A stretch of 64,000 nucleotides of DNA from an uncultured Alistipes sp. GTDB taxonomy: Bacteria > Bacteroidota > Bacteroidia > Bacteroidales > Rikenellaceae. The stretch covers positions 1 through 64,000 of the forward strand of contig CAAGGL010000030.1 in assembly GCA_900769405.1 (NCBI GenBank), read 5' to 3'. Positions within the stretch are counted from its first letter, which is position 1. Each line of letters begins with the position of its first letter. The notes under the pieces were generated by a model. That model had not been told where the DNA came from. It ran no database searches and was given only the letters and a program-made list of their open reading frames with translations. Below, piece after piece: positions 33,805 through 41,774 of the stretch. The position numbers were made by a program, and so were the translations under genes.

Positions 33805-35160
33805 TTAATGGTGGTCGTCGTGCTGTGCTTCGGTCGGGAGATACTTGTTGAGCAGCAGGTAGCCCAATGCCGCCGCGAGTACCGTTCCGCACAGAATACC
33901 GAGCTTGGCCTCGTCGAGCAGTGCCGCGCCATCGGCACCCAGCGGCGAGTACGACAGATCGGCGATGAACATCGACACGGTAAAGCCTATGCCGCAGAGC
34001 ATACACACGCTGGCGAACGAGCGCCAATCGGCACCCGACGGGAGCGAGGCCACTTTCAGCTTGATGAAGAGCCACGAGAACGACAACACGCCCACGAACT
34101 TACCCACAACCAATCCCAAGATTACCGCTAAGCTGACGCCCGAAACAACATCGGCAAGCGCAAAGCCACTCACATCGACGCCCGCATTGGCGAAGGCAAA
34201 GAGCGGAATGATGATGTAGTTGATGAACTCCGAGAGGTCGTCTTCGAGCTTTTGCAGCGGGCTGATCAGGTGGTCCGAGGCCGACTCGATACTCTTCAAC
34301 AGCTGGCGCTGATCGCTATCGAGCACCACCGTATGCTTCTTGTCGGTCACCTCGATAATCGGGAATTCGCCGATGTTGCGACGAATACGCTCGATGTAGT
34401 AACCCGTGCCGTGACTGAGGCTCGCGGGGATACAGAATGCCGAGATCACACCCGCGATTGTGGCGTGAATACCCGAGTTGAGCATCGCATACCACAGAAT
34501 CGTACCACAAACCAGATAGAAGACCTTCGAGCGGACGTGGAAGTAGTTGCCGAGCACCATTGTTGCGATGCAGGCCGCCGAGATCGCCAGGAACATCACG
34601 TCGATTGACGAGGTGTAGAAGAGTGCGATCACCACGATGCCGCCCAAGTCATCGGCCACGGCCAGCGTCGCCAGAAATATCTTCAATCCGAGGGGCACGC
34701 GCTTGCCGAAAACGGCCAGCACACCCAGCGAGAAGGCGATGTCGGTGGCCATCGGTATTGCGCAGCCGCGCAACATCGCTGCGTCGTCGGGGCACACCAG
34801 ACGGAAGATGATGACGGGCACCAGCATACCGCCACACGCGCCGATGATCGGCAGGATTGCCTTGCGCCACGACGAGAGTTCGCCCGCCATAATCTCGCGT
34901 TTGATCTCCAAGCCCACCGAGAGGAAGAAGATCGCCATCAGGAAGTCGTTGATCAGCTGCGCGAAGGTGAACGAATGGCCGTTATGACTGAAAAAGTTGA
35001 AGTCGCCAAACGATAGCGACACCTCGTGCTGCCACAATCCGAAGTACCACTCTTTGAGGGGCGAGTTGGCGCATACCAGAGCCAACACCGTAGCAAAAAT
35101 AAGCCACGTACTTGTCGAAACGTAACGTTTGACAAGGCTAAGCATTGTGTAATTTCTCAT
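33805..35160 (-). CDS. nhaA: NhaA-type Na+/H+ antiporter
   Basis: A 451-aa inner-membrane antiporter with twelve helices that exports Na+ in exchange for about two protons. NhaA landmarks: FFLSVGLEIKREI (~78-90), PMATDIAFSLGVL (~136-148) with the structural Asp140, and the catalytic pair Asp170-Asp171 in AVADDLGGI. The C-terminal half has the second inverted repeat (FANAGVDVSG, then a GIGFTVSMFIADLSY segment). The length is above the E. coli enzyme (388) because of an N-terminal loop and a charged loop near 240-290, both common in Bacteroidota. It is transcribed alone. Confidence 0.95.
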   Translation of the reverse strand: MRNYTMLSLVKRYVSTSTWLIFATVLALVCANSPLKEWYFGLWQHEVSLSFGDFNFFSHNGHSFTFAQLINDFLMAIFFLSVGLEIKREIMAGELSSWRKAILPIIGACGGMLVPVIIFRLVCPDDAAMLRGCAIPMATDIAFSLGVLAVFGKRVPLGLKIFLATLAVADDLGGIVVIALFYTSSIDVMFLAISAACIATMVLGNYFHVRSKVFYLVCGTILWYAMLNSGIHATIAGVISAFCIPASLSHGTGYYIERIRRNIGEFPIIEVTDKKHTVVLDSDQRQLLKSIESASDHLISPLQKLEDDLSEFINYIIIPLFAFANAGVDVSGFALADVVSGVSLAVILGLVVGKFVGVLSFSWLFIKLKVASLPSGADWRSFASVCMLCGIGFTVSMFIADLSYSPLGADGAALLDEAKLGILCGTVLAAALGYLLLNKYLPTEAQHDDHH

Positions 35161-35224
35161 TTTGAATAGTGTTTTTCTAACCTAACATCGAATCGTGTTC
35201 GGTGCAAAAGCGAGTTTACGGGCG

Positions 35225-35232
35225 CAAAGATA
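35225..35232 (-). promoter_or_regulatory. -7 promoter box of nhaA
   Basis: TATCTTTG on the minus strand, 64 bases before the start codon. Confidence 0.55.
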
Positions 35233-35485
35233 TATACTTTTGGGTGTCGTTGTTCTCCGCGAAACAAATAAATCGCTCTCGGAGTGCGTTCTGTGGGCGT
35301 TTTCGGGGTCGAAACGGGTCGCCGAGCGGGCGATTTTTGCCGATCGGGGAGCGGTGTTGCGGGGGTGTGGTCGGAACGGACAATATTGGAGCGAGAGGGC
35401 AGTGGGCGGTAAGTCTTTGTACTTATTTTGCGCTCGCGCGTGTATATTAATAGGTGTAAACGAGCGTTTGTAGGCAAATAAATGG

Positions 35486-35493
35486 TATATTTG
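35486..35493 (+). promoter_or_regulatory. -7 promoter box of the BASS-family gene
   Basis: TATATTTG; TTTG at 35467-35470 is nearby but only 15 bases away, closer than usual. Confidence 0.5.
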
Positions 35494-35502
35494 TGGGTTA
35501 TT

Positions 35503-35620
35503 CTACCGCTGGAATGGTAGATTTGGGCAAAAATGATGCGCCATTTTGGCGAACTTAATGCGCGAATCGGTATTGCCCGATACCCTAAATTAACCTATAA
35601 TTGTGGTCGCGAGGACGACC
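35503..35620 (+). ncRNA. Candidate structured 5' leader of the BASS-family transporter
   Basis: Four short perfect stem-loops follow one another: 35503-35507/35516-35520, 35539-35543/35547-35551, 35569-35573/35580-35584 and 35605-35609/35616-35620. GGGCAA (35525-35530) can also pair with TTGCCC (35573-35578), which would give a pseudoknot with the third loop. No known riboswitch class is recognised. Confidence 0.4.
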
Positions 35621-35635
35621 GTGTGCTTAATTGAA

Positions 35636-36589
35636 ATGAAAGAACAACTTGAATCTCTAAGCAGCGTAACGATTAATTTCGGCGAGAGCGGAATGGCAAT
35701 CGTCAATATCATCTTGGCATTCGTGATGTTCGGTGTTGCGCTTGGTATCAAAACACAAACTTTCAAAGATGTATTTATGAGCCCCAAGTCGGTGATTACG
35801 GGCTTGTTGTTGCAGTGGGTGGCTCTGCCGGCTGTGACCTTCGCAATCGCACTTGCGCTCAGCCCCGTGATCACGCCGATGATCGCGCTGGGTATGATTC
35901 TGGTGGCTTCGTGCCCCGGTGGTAACATCTCGAACTTCATCTCGTCGCTGTCGAAGGGTAATGTCGAGCTGTCGGTGTCGATGACCGCCGTTTCGACCGC
36001 TTGCGCTCCGATCATCACCCCGCTCAACTTCTTCGTGTGGGGCTCGCTGTATAGCAGCATCATCAGCGTGCATAGCGATATCCCGCGTCTGGTGATTCCG
36101 TTTATGCCGATGTTGGAGCAGATCCTGCTGTTGCTCGGTGTGCCCATCGTGCTGGGTATGGTCTTCGCGCACTACTTCCCCAATGCAACCAAGAAGATCA
36201 CCAAGCCCGCACAGACGATCTCGATTATGTTGTTTATCGGTATGGTGATCGTGTCGTTCTCGCAGAACTTCCAAATTTTCTTGGATAACATCATCTACGT
36301 ATTCTTCATCGTGATGCTGCACAATGCTGCGGCGCTGGCGACGGGTTACTTTGGCGGTAAGCTGGCTAAGGTGTCGGAGCGCGATTGCCGCTCGCTGACC
36401 ATCGAGACGGGTATTCAGAACTCGGGTCTGGGTCTGATTCTGCTCTTCAATGCAGCGATCTTCCCGCCTGAGATTTGGCACGGCCACTATGGCGGTATGC
36501 TCTTCATCACGGCGTGGTGGGGTATCTGGCACATCGTGTCGGGCCTTACGGTAGCCTATATGTTCCGTCGTAAAGCTATTCAGGAGTAG
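35636..36589 (+). CDS. Bile acid:sodium symporter (BASS) family transporter
   Basis: A 317-aa inner-membrane protein with nine or ten helices. The ATG at 35636 was chosen over an upstream GTG at 35603. Family landmarks are the Na+-site stretch SCPGGNISNFISSLSKGNVELSV (with Gly-Gly-Asn), the second crossover GIQNSGLGLILL, and the aromatic C-terminal helix. BASS proteins couple Na+ to organic anions such as bile acids, pantoate or keto acids. The substrate here cannot be named. The acyltransferase gene begins 6 bases after the stop codon, so the two share a transcript with a long hairpin-rich leader. Confidence 0.88.
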   Translation: MKEQLESLSSVTINFGESGMAIVNIILAFVMFGVALGIKTQTFKDVFMSPKSVITGLLLQWVALPAVTFAIALALSPVITPMIALGMILVASCPGGNISNFISSLSKGNVELSVSMTAVSTACAPIITPLNFFVWGSLYSSIISVHSDIPRLVIPFMPMLEQILLLLGVPIVLGMVFAHYFPNATKKITKPAQTISIMLFIGMVIVSFSQNFQIFLDNIIYVFFIVMLHNAAALATGYFGGKLAKVSERDCRSLTIETGIQNSGLGLILLFNAAIFPPEIWHGHYGGMLFITAWWGIWHIVSGLTVAYMFRRKAIQE

Positions 36590-36595
36590 TGCCGT

Positions 36596-37927
36596 ATGAA
36601 AAGGGAGAAGAAGATTCAGGATTATAGTTGGTGGTACAGCACGTTGCGCTACTATGTCGATCTCGTGCTCAAACTCTCGTACCGCAACGTGAGATATGTC
36701 GGAACGGAGAACATCCCGCAGAATGGCGCGGTGATCTACGCTCCGAACCACACCAATGCGCTGATGGATGCGCTGGTGATTCTGGCAATGGACCGCAAAC
36801 CGAAGGTCTTTGTGGCGCGTGCCGATATTTTCAAGAACAAGACCTTGGCTAAGATCTTCCACTTCTTGAAGATCCTGCCCATTATGCGTATGCGCGACGG
36901 TATCGACGAGGTGCGCAAGAACGACGAGACGATCAACAAGGCGGTCGATGTACTGCGCGATCGCGTTCCGTTCTGCATCTTCCCCGAGGGTACGCATCAG
37001 GCCAAATTCTCGTCGCTGCCGCTGTCGAAGGGTATCTTCCGCATCGCGTTTCAGGCGCAGGAACTGATGCCCGATATGCCGTTGTGGATCGTGCCCGTGG
37101 GTATTCGCTATGGTAGTTTCTTCCGTTTCCGCTCGACGGTGCGCGTGCAGATCGGCGACCCGATCAATGTGCGCGATTTTATGGAGGAGCACGTTGACTA
37201 CCCGATGCAGGTGCAGATCAATCTGGCGAAGGATATGCTCACCGAGCGTATGAAGCAGTCGATATTCTATATCCCTGATGATGAGAATTATAGCGCGATG
37301 TATGAGATCTGCGCAGCAACGGCTGTGAAGCAGGCTCGCACGGTCAAGATGGCTTGCGAGAATGCCAATCTGCACGAGCTGGATGTCTTCTTCAAAGCGA
37401 ATAATAACACCGTATGGCAGGTGCGCGAACTGCGCGAGCGCGATCCCGAGAAGGTTGAGCGTCTGTTGAAGGTTGCGCAGGAGGCGGGTGAGCTCCGTCG
37501 CTCGAAGAACATCAGTCTGTCGTCGGTGGCGATCAAGTATCCCTTCTGGTCGCGCGTGCTCAAACTGCTGTTTGTGCTTGTGGCGCTGCCTTACTGCCTG
37601 CCCGTGTCGATCCTGACGCTGCCGATCAAGGCACTGTGCGGCTTCCTGTTTACCAAGATGAAGGATTTGGCCTTCCGCAATTCGGTGCGATTCCTCGTTA
37701 ATCTGGTGCTGTGGCCGATCCTGATGATCATCTACTCGATCATCGCATTCGTTATGTTGCCGTGGCAGTGGGCACTGCTGGTGATTGTGGCGCTGGTGCC
37801 CGCACCGATCGTTGCGCACGAGACGTGGCGTCTGATCCGCTTGGGTATCTCGGACGTGAAGTTTATGACAAGCAGAACGTTGCGTGCTAAGTACCGCGAG
37901 ATTCGCCAGATTATGCAAATTCGATAA
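36596..37927 (+). CDS. PlsC-type 1-acylglycerol-3-phosphate acyltransferase family protein
   Basis: A 443-aa protein. Residues ~35-230 form the acyltransferase domain: catalytic NHTNALMD (HX4D, ~51-58), the substrate-binding FPEGTH (~129-134) and LPIMRMRDG. The second half has a helical part and two or three membrane helices near ~325-400 (VLKLLFVLVALPYCLPV and LVLWPILMIIYSIIAFVML), ending in a basic tail. Enzymes of this group acylate lysophosphatidate or related lipids in phospholipid synthesis. Longer versions such as this are common in Bacteroidota and their exact acceptor is unknown. It is placed between the BASS gene and a POTRA-less barrel gene with short spacing. Confidence 0.85.
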   Translation: MKREKKIQDYSWWYSTLRYYVDLVLKLSYRNVRYVGTENIPQNGAVIYAPNHTNALMDALVILAMDRKPKVFVARADIFKNKTLAKIFHFLKILPIMRMRDGIDEVRKNDETINKAVDVLRDRVPFCIFPEGTHQAKFSSLPLSKGIFRIAFQAQELMPDMPLWIVPVGIRYGSFFRFRSTVRVQIGDPINVRDFMEEHVDYPMQVQINLAKDMLTERMKQSIFYIPDDENYSAMYEICAATAVKQARTVKMACENANLHELDVFFKANNNTVWQVRELRERDPEKVERLLKVAQEAGELRRSKNISLSSVAIKYPFWSRVLKLLFVLVALPYCLPVSILTLPIKALCGFLFTKMKDLAFRNSVRFLVNLVLWPILMIIYSIIAFVMLPWQWALLVIVALVPAPIVAHETWRLIRLGISDVKFMTSRTLRAKYREIRQIMQIR

Positions 37928-37940
37928 AAATTTTGAGCGT

Positions 37941-39353
37941 ATGAAACATATCTTTACTATTATTGTCGCTCTGTTGGCTACGTTGAACGTGGTGGCGCAG
38001 ACGACCGACCAGCCCGCCGAGGCGGCTCCCGCAAAAAAGGAGATCATCAAAACGGGTTATAACTTTGGACCTCTGCCCGCTGTGGCATTCGACGCCGATA
38101 AGGGTTTCCAGCTGGGTGCCCTGCTCAATATCTACGACTTTGGCGACGGCTCGACCTATCCCAATACCCGCCAGCAGTGGTATTTCGAGGCATCGTTCTT
38201 TACCAAGGGCTCGCAGTTGTATGTGGTTTCGTATGACAACCGCTTCTGGATCCCCGGTGTGCGTTTCTCGACCGCGCTGACCGTAACCAACGACAAGGCG
38301 ATGGACTTCTACGGTTTCAACGGCTACCAGTCGTATTTCGACTTCGAGAAGGTCGATGCAGGTAAGAAGAGCGACGATATGTATCTCTACACGCCGAAGT
38401 ATCGCACCAACCGTCTGGCAGCTCTGTTCAAGGCCGACTTCGTGGGTAAGATCGGTCAGACTCCGCTGTCGTGGGAGGCTGGCTACCACCTGAGCTACTT
38501 CAAGCAGGGTGCTATCGACCGCGCTAAGATCAATAAGAATAAGGACGAGAATAAGATGTTCCCCGATAGTGAGAAGACCCTCTACGAGCAGTATCGTGAG
38601 TGGGGTATCATCAAGGACTCGGAGGCTGATGGCGGTCTGAACAGCACGCTGCGCTTTGGTCTGTTGTTCGATACTCGCGATAAGGAGGGTGCGCCCTCGC
38701 GCGGTGTATGGGCCGAGGCTCACGTTATGTTGGCACCCAAGTGGTTGGGTACGACCAATCCCTATTATAGATATTCGGCAACCTTCCGCCACTATGTGCC
38801 CATCGTGTCGAAGGATCGTCTGACCTTCGCCTATCGTCTGAACTATGAGGGTACCTTCGGCAAGACGGCTCCCTACTACGTTCTGCCCTATATGACCACC
38901 GTCGGTGCAACCTACGACCGCGATGGTATGGGTGGTTTCCGTACGGCGCGCGGTATTATGCGTAACCGCGTGCAGGGTCTTGATATGGCGACCTACAATG
39001 CCGAGTTGCGTTGGCGTTTCGTGCAGTTCACGCTCTGGAAGCAGAACATCGCTTTCGGTCTGAACGTATTTAGCGACGGTACGATGGTGACCAAGGGCTA
39101 CGATATGTCGTTCGGTCGCAAGTTGGAGGACTTCACAAGCGAGAACGAGTACGAGAAGGTAAAGGCTGAGTATAACGCCTATATGGCTCAGGGTGCCGAG
39201 AAGGATCGCCCGCATATCACCCTCGGTGGTGGCTTCCGATTCATTATGAACCAGAACTTTATCGTCTGCTTGGAGTACGGTAAGCCCGTCGGCAAGATGG
39301 CAAAGCAGGACGGTAACGGTGCGTTCTATATCAATACGGGTTACCTGTTCTAA
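37941..39353 (+). CDS. BamA/TamA-family outer-membrane barrel without POTRA domains
   Basis: A 470-aa outer-membrane protein with signal peptide ending NVVAQ. The chain goes straight into a 16-strand Omp85-type barrel (from YNFGPLPAVAFDADKGFQLGA), with GLLFDTRDKEGAPSRGVWAE, a typical barrel turn of this family, and FRTARGIMRNRVQG, close to the conserved VRGF/Y lid-lock motif. It ends in the aromatic FYINTGYLF. There is no room for POTRA domains, so it is not a full BamA. Relatives in Bacteroidota are of unknown function. It lies 13 bases after the acyltransferase and may be part of lipid or lipoprotein traffic with it (inference). Confidence 0.8.
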   Translation: MKHIFTIIVALLATLNVVAQTTDQPAEAAPAKKEIIKTGYNFGPLPAVAFDADKGFQLGALLNIYDFGDGSTYPNTRQQWYFEASFFTKGSQLYVVSYDNRFWIPGVRFSTALTVTNDKAMDFYGFNGYQSYFDFEKVDAGKKSDDMYLYTPKYRTNRLAALFKADFVGKIGQTPLSWEAGYHLSYFKQGAIDRAKINKNKDENKMFPDSEKTLYEQYREWGIIKDSEADGGLNSTLRFGLLFDTRDKEGAPSRGVWAEAHVMLAPKWLGTTNPYYRYSATFRHYVPIVSKDRLTFAYRLNYEGTFGKTAPYYVLPYMTTVGATYDRDGMGGFRTARGIMRNRVQGLDMATYNAELRWRFVQFTLWKQNIAFGLNVFSDGTMVTKGYDMSFGRKLEDFTSENEYEKVKAEYNAYMAQGAEKDRPHITLGGGFRFIMNQNFIVCLEYGKPVGKMAKQDGNGAFYINTGYLF

Positions 39354-39374
39354 GCGAACACATTATTAATATAT

Positions 39375-39405
39375 AAGCCACGCTCCGAACTCGGGCGTGG
39401 CTTTT
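39375..39405 (+). terminator. Terminator after the Omp85-type gene
   Basis: AAGCCACGC (39375-39383) pairs with GCGTGGCTT (39395-39403), followed by T. Confidence 0.8.
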
Positions 39406-39439
39406 TGTTGTGGAGTGGCGAGAACGCAGTTCTCGACAC

Positions 39440-39486
39440 ACACTCGCGGGCTCGCCCTTCGGGCGACCGCCCCAGCCCGCGAGTGT
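39440..39486. repeat. Long perfect inverted repeat
   Basis: A 13-bp perfect arm (39440-39452 with 39474-39486) encloses a nested 5-bp hairpin (CGCCC with GGGCG, 39453-39465). It lies between two convergent terminators, so it is not needed to end transcription. Confidence 0.75.
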
Positions 39487-39500
39487 ATGTATTGAAAAAG

Positions 39501-39524
39501 AAAAACCCGCCACGGAGGCGGGTT
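39501..39524 (-). terminator. Terminator after the DUF819 gene
   Basis: AACCCGCC (39504-39511) pairs with GGCGGGTT (39517-39524), T run on the minus strand. Confidence 0.8.
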
Positions 39525-39556
39525 ATTTTGTAGTTTGAGTTTTGCTGAAAAGCTTG

Positions 39557-40723
39557 TTAAAGTAGCGACAACAACTTAGCCATCAGCACGCCGAAGTGGT
39601 TGCCGAGGGCGTAACCCACGATACCGGCAGCCAGACCCGTCACGAGTGCATTTTTGTTGCGCATTGCGGCCGAGGTCATCGGCACGAACGGGGGCGAGTT
39701 GATGAACGATACCGATGAAACCATCATCGAGTCGGCGTCGATACGCATCAATCGGCAGAAGAGTGCGTGAATCAGCAACGATCCGAAAATCGCTATCGTC
39801 AGGAATATCAGCAGATTGACGCCGCCCTCCATTTGCAGGTTCGAGAAATCGGCCATCGAGGCGATCGTAATGCTGAAAATGTAGATCAGATACATACCTG
39901 CGTCGTAGCTGGTGTCCAACTTACGCACCGCAGGGAAGAACGACGCCACAACGCCCAACGTGGTGATCAGCAGAATGAATACAACCATAAACCAACCCTC
40001 GGGCAGCAGCAGTGCCACACCGCCCGAAACAGCCACAATGCCGATCGTCAGCAGCAGCGTCTTACCCAGCTGACGCATACCCTCGCGCGAGAGCAACTTG
40101 CGATAGGGGTTCTCTTTGGTCTTCTCGATCTGGCGGTTGATCTCCTCCTGGTCGCTTTGCGAGATCTCCTTTTTGTGTTCGCCGTAGAGGCGGCGGAACA
40201 TCGGGATACCCACGCTGATCAGGAACACGAGATAGAGGAACGAGATGATGATATCGTACGAACTGAGCAGGATATAGTTCTCGCTATCGACGCGGAAGAT
40301 GGCTTGGAGCGCAGCCGCATTGACCATACCGCCGGTGTACATACCCGACATAATACCACCGAGTTGCGCACCCTGCTCGACGTTGCGACCGAAGAGGAGG
40401 TAGCCCACCACAACGGCGATACATACCGACAAGAAACCGCTTGCGCAGAGTTTGACTTGCAGGCGCAGCTCCTTACGCGAGAATGTGCAACCGAACAACA
40501 TCATCGGGATCGCCAGCGGCACCATAATGTTGGGGATCATATCTTGCAGGGGTTTGATCTCGGCGGGCAGCACGGGCAGGTTGCCGATGATCATACCGAT
40601 GGCATAGAGCACCATAATTGGACCCACTTTACCCAGCAGCGGGAAGCGGCGACAGAGCCACAGCACCAGCGCAGGTGTGAGGCAGAAGACGAGTGTCAGA
40701 ACGACGGTGATTAGGATCGACAT
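39557..40723 (-). CDS. DUF819 family membrane protein
   Basis: A 388-aa inner-membrane protein with about ten helices. The pattern matches DUF819 (YjcL): a first half with IPMMLFGCTFSRKELRLQ and GGIMSGMYTGGMVNAAALQAIF, an amphipathic Glu/Lys-rich cytoplasmic loop (~185-215), and a second half with TSYDAGMYLIYIFSITIASMADF and SSVSFINSPPFVPMTSAAM. These conserved Gly and Pro-rich stretches suggest a carrier fold with inverted repeats. Substrate is unknown; related families exchange Na+ with organic acids or amino acids. It is transcribed alone. Confidence 0.8.
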   Translation of the reverse strand: MSILITVVLTLVFCLTPALVLWLCRRFPLLGKVGPIMVLYAIGMIIGNLPVLPAEIKPLQDMIPNIMVPLAIPMMLFGCTFSRKELRLQVKLCASGFLSVCIAVVVGYLLFGRNVEQGAQLGGIMSGMYTGGMVNAAALQAIFRVDSENYILLSSYDIIISFLYLVFLISVGIPMFRRLYGEHKKEISQSDQEEINRQIEKTKENPYRKLLSREGMRQLGKTLLLTIGIVAVSGGVALLLPEGWFMVVFILLITTLGVVASFFPAVRKLDTSYDAGMYLIYIFSITIASMADFSNLQMEGGVNLLIFLTIAIFGSLLIHALFCRLMRIDADSMMVSSVSFINSPPFVPMTSAAMRNKNALVTGLAAGIVGYALGNHFGVLMAKLLSLL

Positions 40724-40757
40724 AAGTCTGATTGCTTTAAGTCTAAGTTATTTGATA

Positions 40758-40765
40758 CAAATATA
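40758..40765 (-). promoter_or_regulatory. -7 promoter box of the DUF819 gene
   Basis: TATATTTG on the minus strand, 34 bases before the start. Confidence 0.55.
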
Positions 40766-40851
40766 GTCGTTATTTGCGAATTTTGGAAGTTTTGGCGCGA
40801 TTCGATGCAAAAAAATGGGGGCTGGGTGGGCGAGAACGTCCATATTTTTCA

Positions 40852-40859
40852 TATATTTG
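40852..40859 (+). promoter_or_regulatory. -7 promoter box of the esterase-glpD operon
   Basis: TATATTTG, 35 bases before the start codon. Confidence 0.55.
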
Positions 40860-40894
40860 TAGAGAGGATTTCCGATCCAAATAACCTGCACAAA

Positions 40895-41767
40895 ATGAGA
40901 AGATTTCTACTGCTTTTCGCCGCACTGTTTTCGATGTGGCACGCCTCGGCCGATAATAACGGCACGGGCACGCTGACCGAGCATACGCTCAAATATAAGG
41001 GCATCGAGTACACCTATCACCTATACCTGCCGCAAGGTCTGCCTGCCGACGCTCCGTTGGTGCTCTTTTTTCACGGCTACGGCACGACTAATGTTCACAA
41101 GATGAATCTCGGATTCAATGCTCTGGCCGACGAGCAGGGCTTTGCGGTCTGCTATCCGAGCGGTCCGACGGATAATCGCGGTCACTCGTGCTGGGCTGTG
41201 GGCTATTCGTTCCACACCGAGGCGGGTTGGGAGCGTGATGATGTGGGCTTTACGAAGCGTCTGGTCAAGCACCTGCAACGCGAGTACGGACTCTCGCGCC
41301 ACAATGTCTTTGTGACGGGGCACTCGAATGGTGGCGAGATGAGCTACCTGCTGGCATACGAGGCTCCGGAGATCTTTGCGGCGGTGGCGCCGATTGCGGG
41401 CCTGACGATGGAGTGGATGTATCGCGAGCTGACGCCCAAGCGCCCCGTGCCCCTGTTGGAGATTCACGGTACGGCGGACAAGGTGTCGAAGTGGGAGGGT
41501 GACCCCGATAACCGCGACGGCTGGGGCGAGTATATCGCTGTGCCGCGTGCCGTATCGCTCTGGGCGGCGGTGAACCGCTGTACGCACGAGGTGACGGAGG
41601 AGTTGCCCACGAAACGCAATCGAGTGGTGCGACACCGCTATGTCGATGGTATCGGCGGCAACGAGGTGTGGCTCTATGAGGTCATTGGCGGTCAGCACGC
41701 GTGGCCCGATGCGGATATGGATACCGCCGCCGAGATTTGGCGATTTTTCAGTAAGTATATAAAGTAA
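40895..41767 (+). CDS. Exported alpha/beta-hydrolase esterase (PHB depolymerase/feruloyl esterase type)
   Basis: A 290-aa exported enzyme; the start MRRFLLLFAALF gives a signal peptide ending ASAD. The fold is that of CE1/LpqC-type esterases: oxyanion HGYG (~60-63), nucleophile Ser144 in the elbow GHSNGG, acid Asp in EIHGTADKVS (~193), and the catalytic His in GGQHAWPDA near residue 267. These enzymes cleave short esters, feruloyl links or polyesters; the natural substrate is not readable. It starts a two-gene operon with glpD, whose ATG is 7 bases downstream. That pairing suggests a possible link with glycerol-containing esters (inference). Confidence 0.85.
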   Translation: MRRFLLLFAALFSMWHASADNNGTGTLTEHTLKYKGIEYTYHLYLPQGLPADAPLVLFFHGYGTTNVHKMNLGFNALADEQGFAVCYPSGPTDNRGHSCWAVGYSFHTEAGWERDDVGFTKRLVKHLQREYGLSRHNVFVTGHSNGGEMSYLLAYEAPEIFAAVAPIAGLTMEWMYRELTPKRPVPLLEIHGTADKVSKWEGDPDNRDGWGEYIAVPRAVSLWAAVNRCTHEVTEELPTKRNRVVRHRYVDGIGGNEVWLYEVIGGQHAWPDADMDTAAEIWRFFSKYIK

Positions 41768-41774
41768 TTAAGCG

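Larger units (their letters stand above)
35161..35635. other. Intergenic region of 475 bases with divergent promoters and a structured leader
   Basis: The left part carries the nhaA promoter. 35233-35485 has no coding frame I trust. From 35486 a plus-strand promoter box leads into a hairpin-rich leader before the BASS-family gene. Confidence 0.7.

Noticed and set aside
35195..35473. Possible small gene of 92 aa in the nhaA-BASS gap
   Set aside because: It crosses the nhaA promoter, has two overlapping alternatives in other frames, and shows no fold or recognisable start context.
35657..38050. A 797-codon open frame on the minus strand opposite the BASS and acyltransferase genes
   Set aside because: It is antisense to two clear genes. 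Its amino acids are dominated by His, Arg and Gln, no fold is visible, and it arises because GAG/CTC- and TCG-rich codons leave few stops in that frame.
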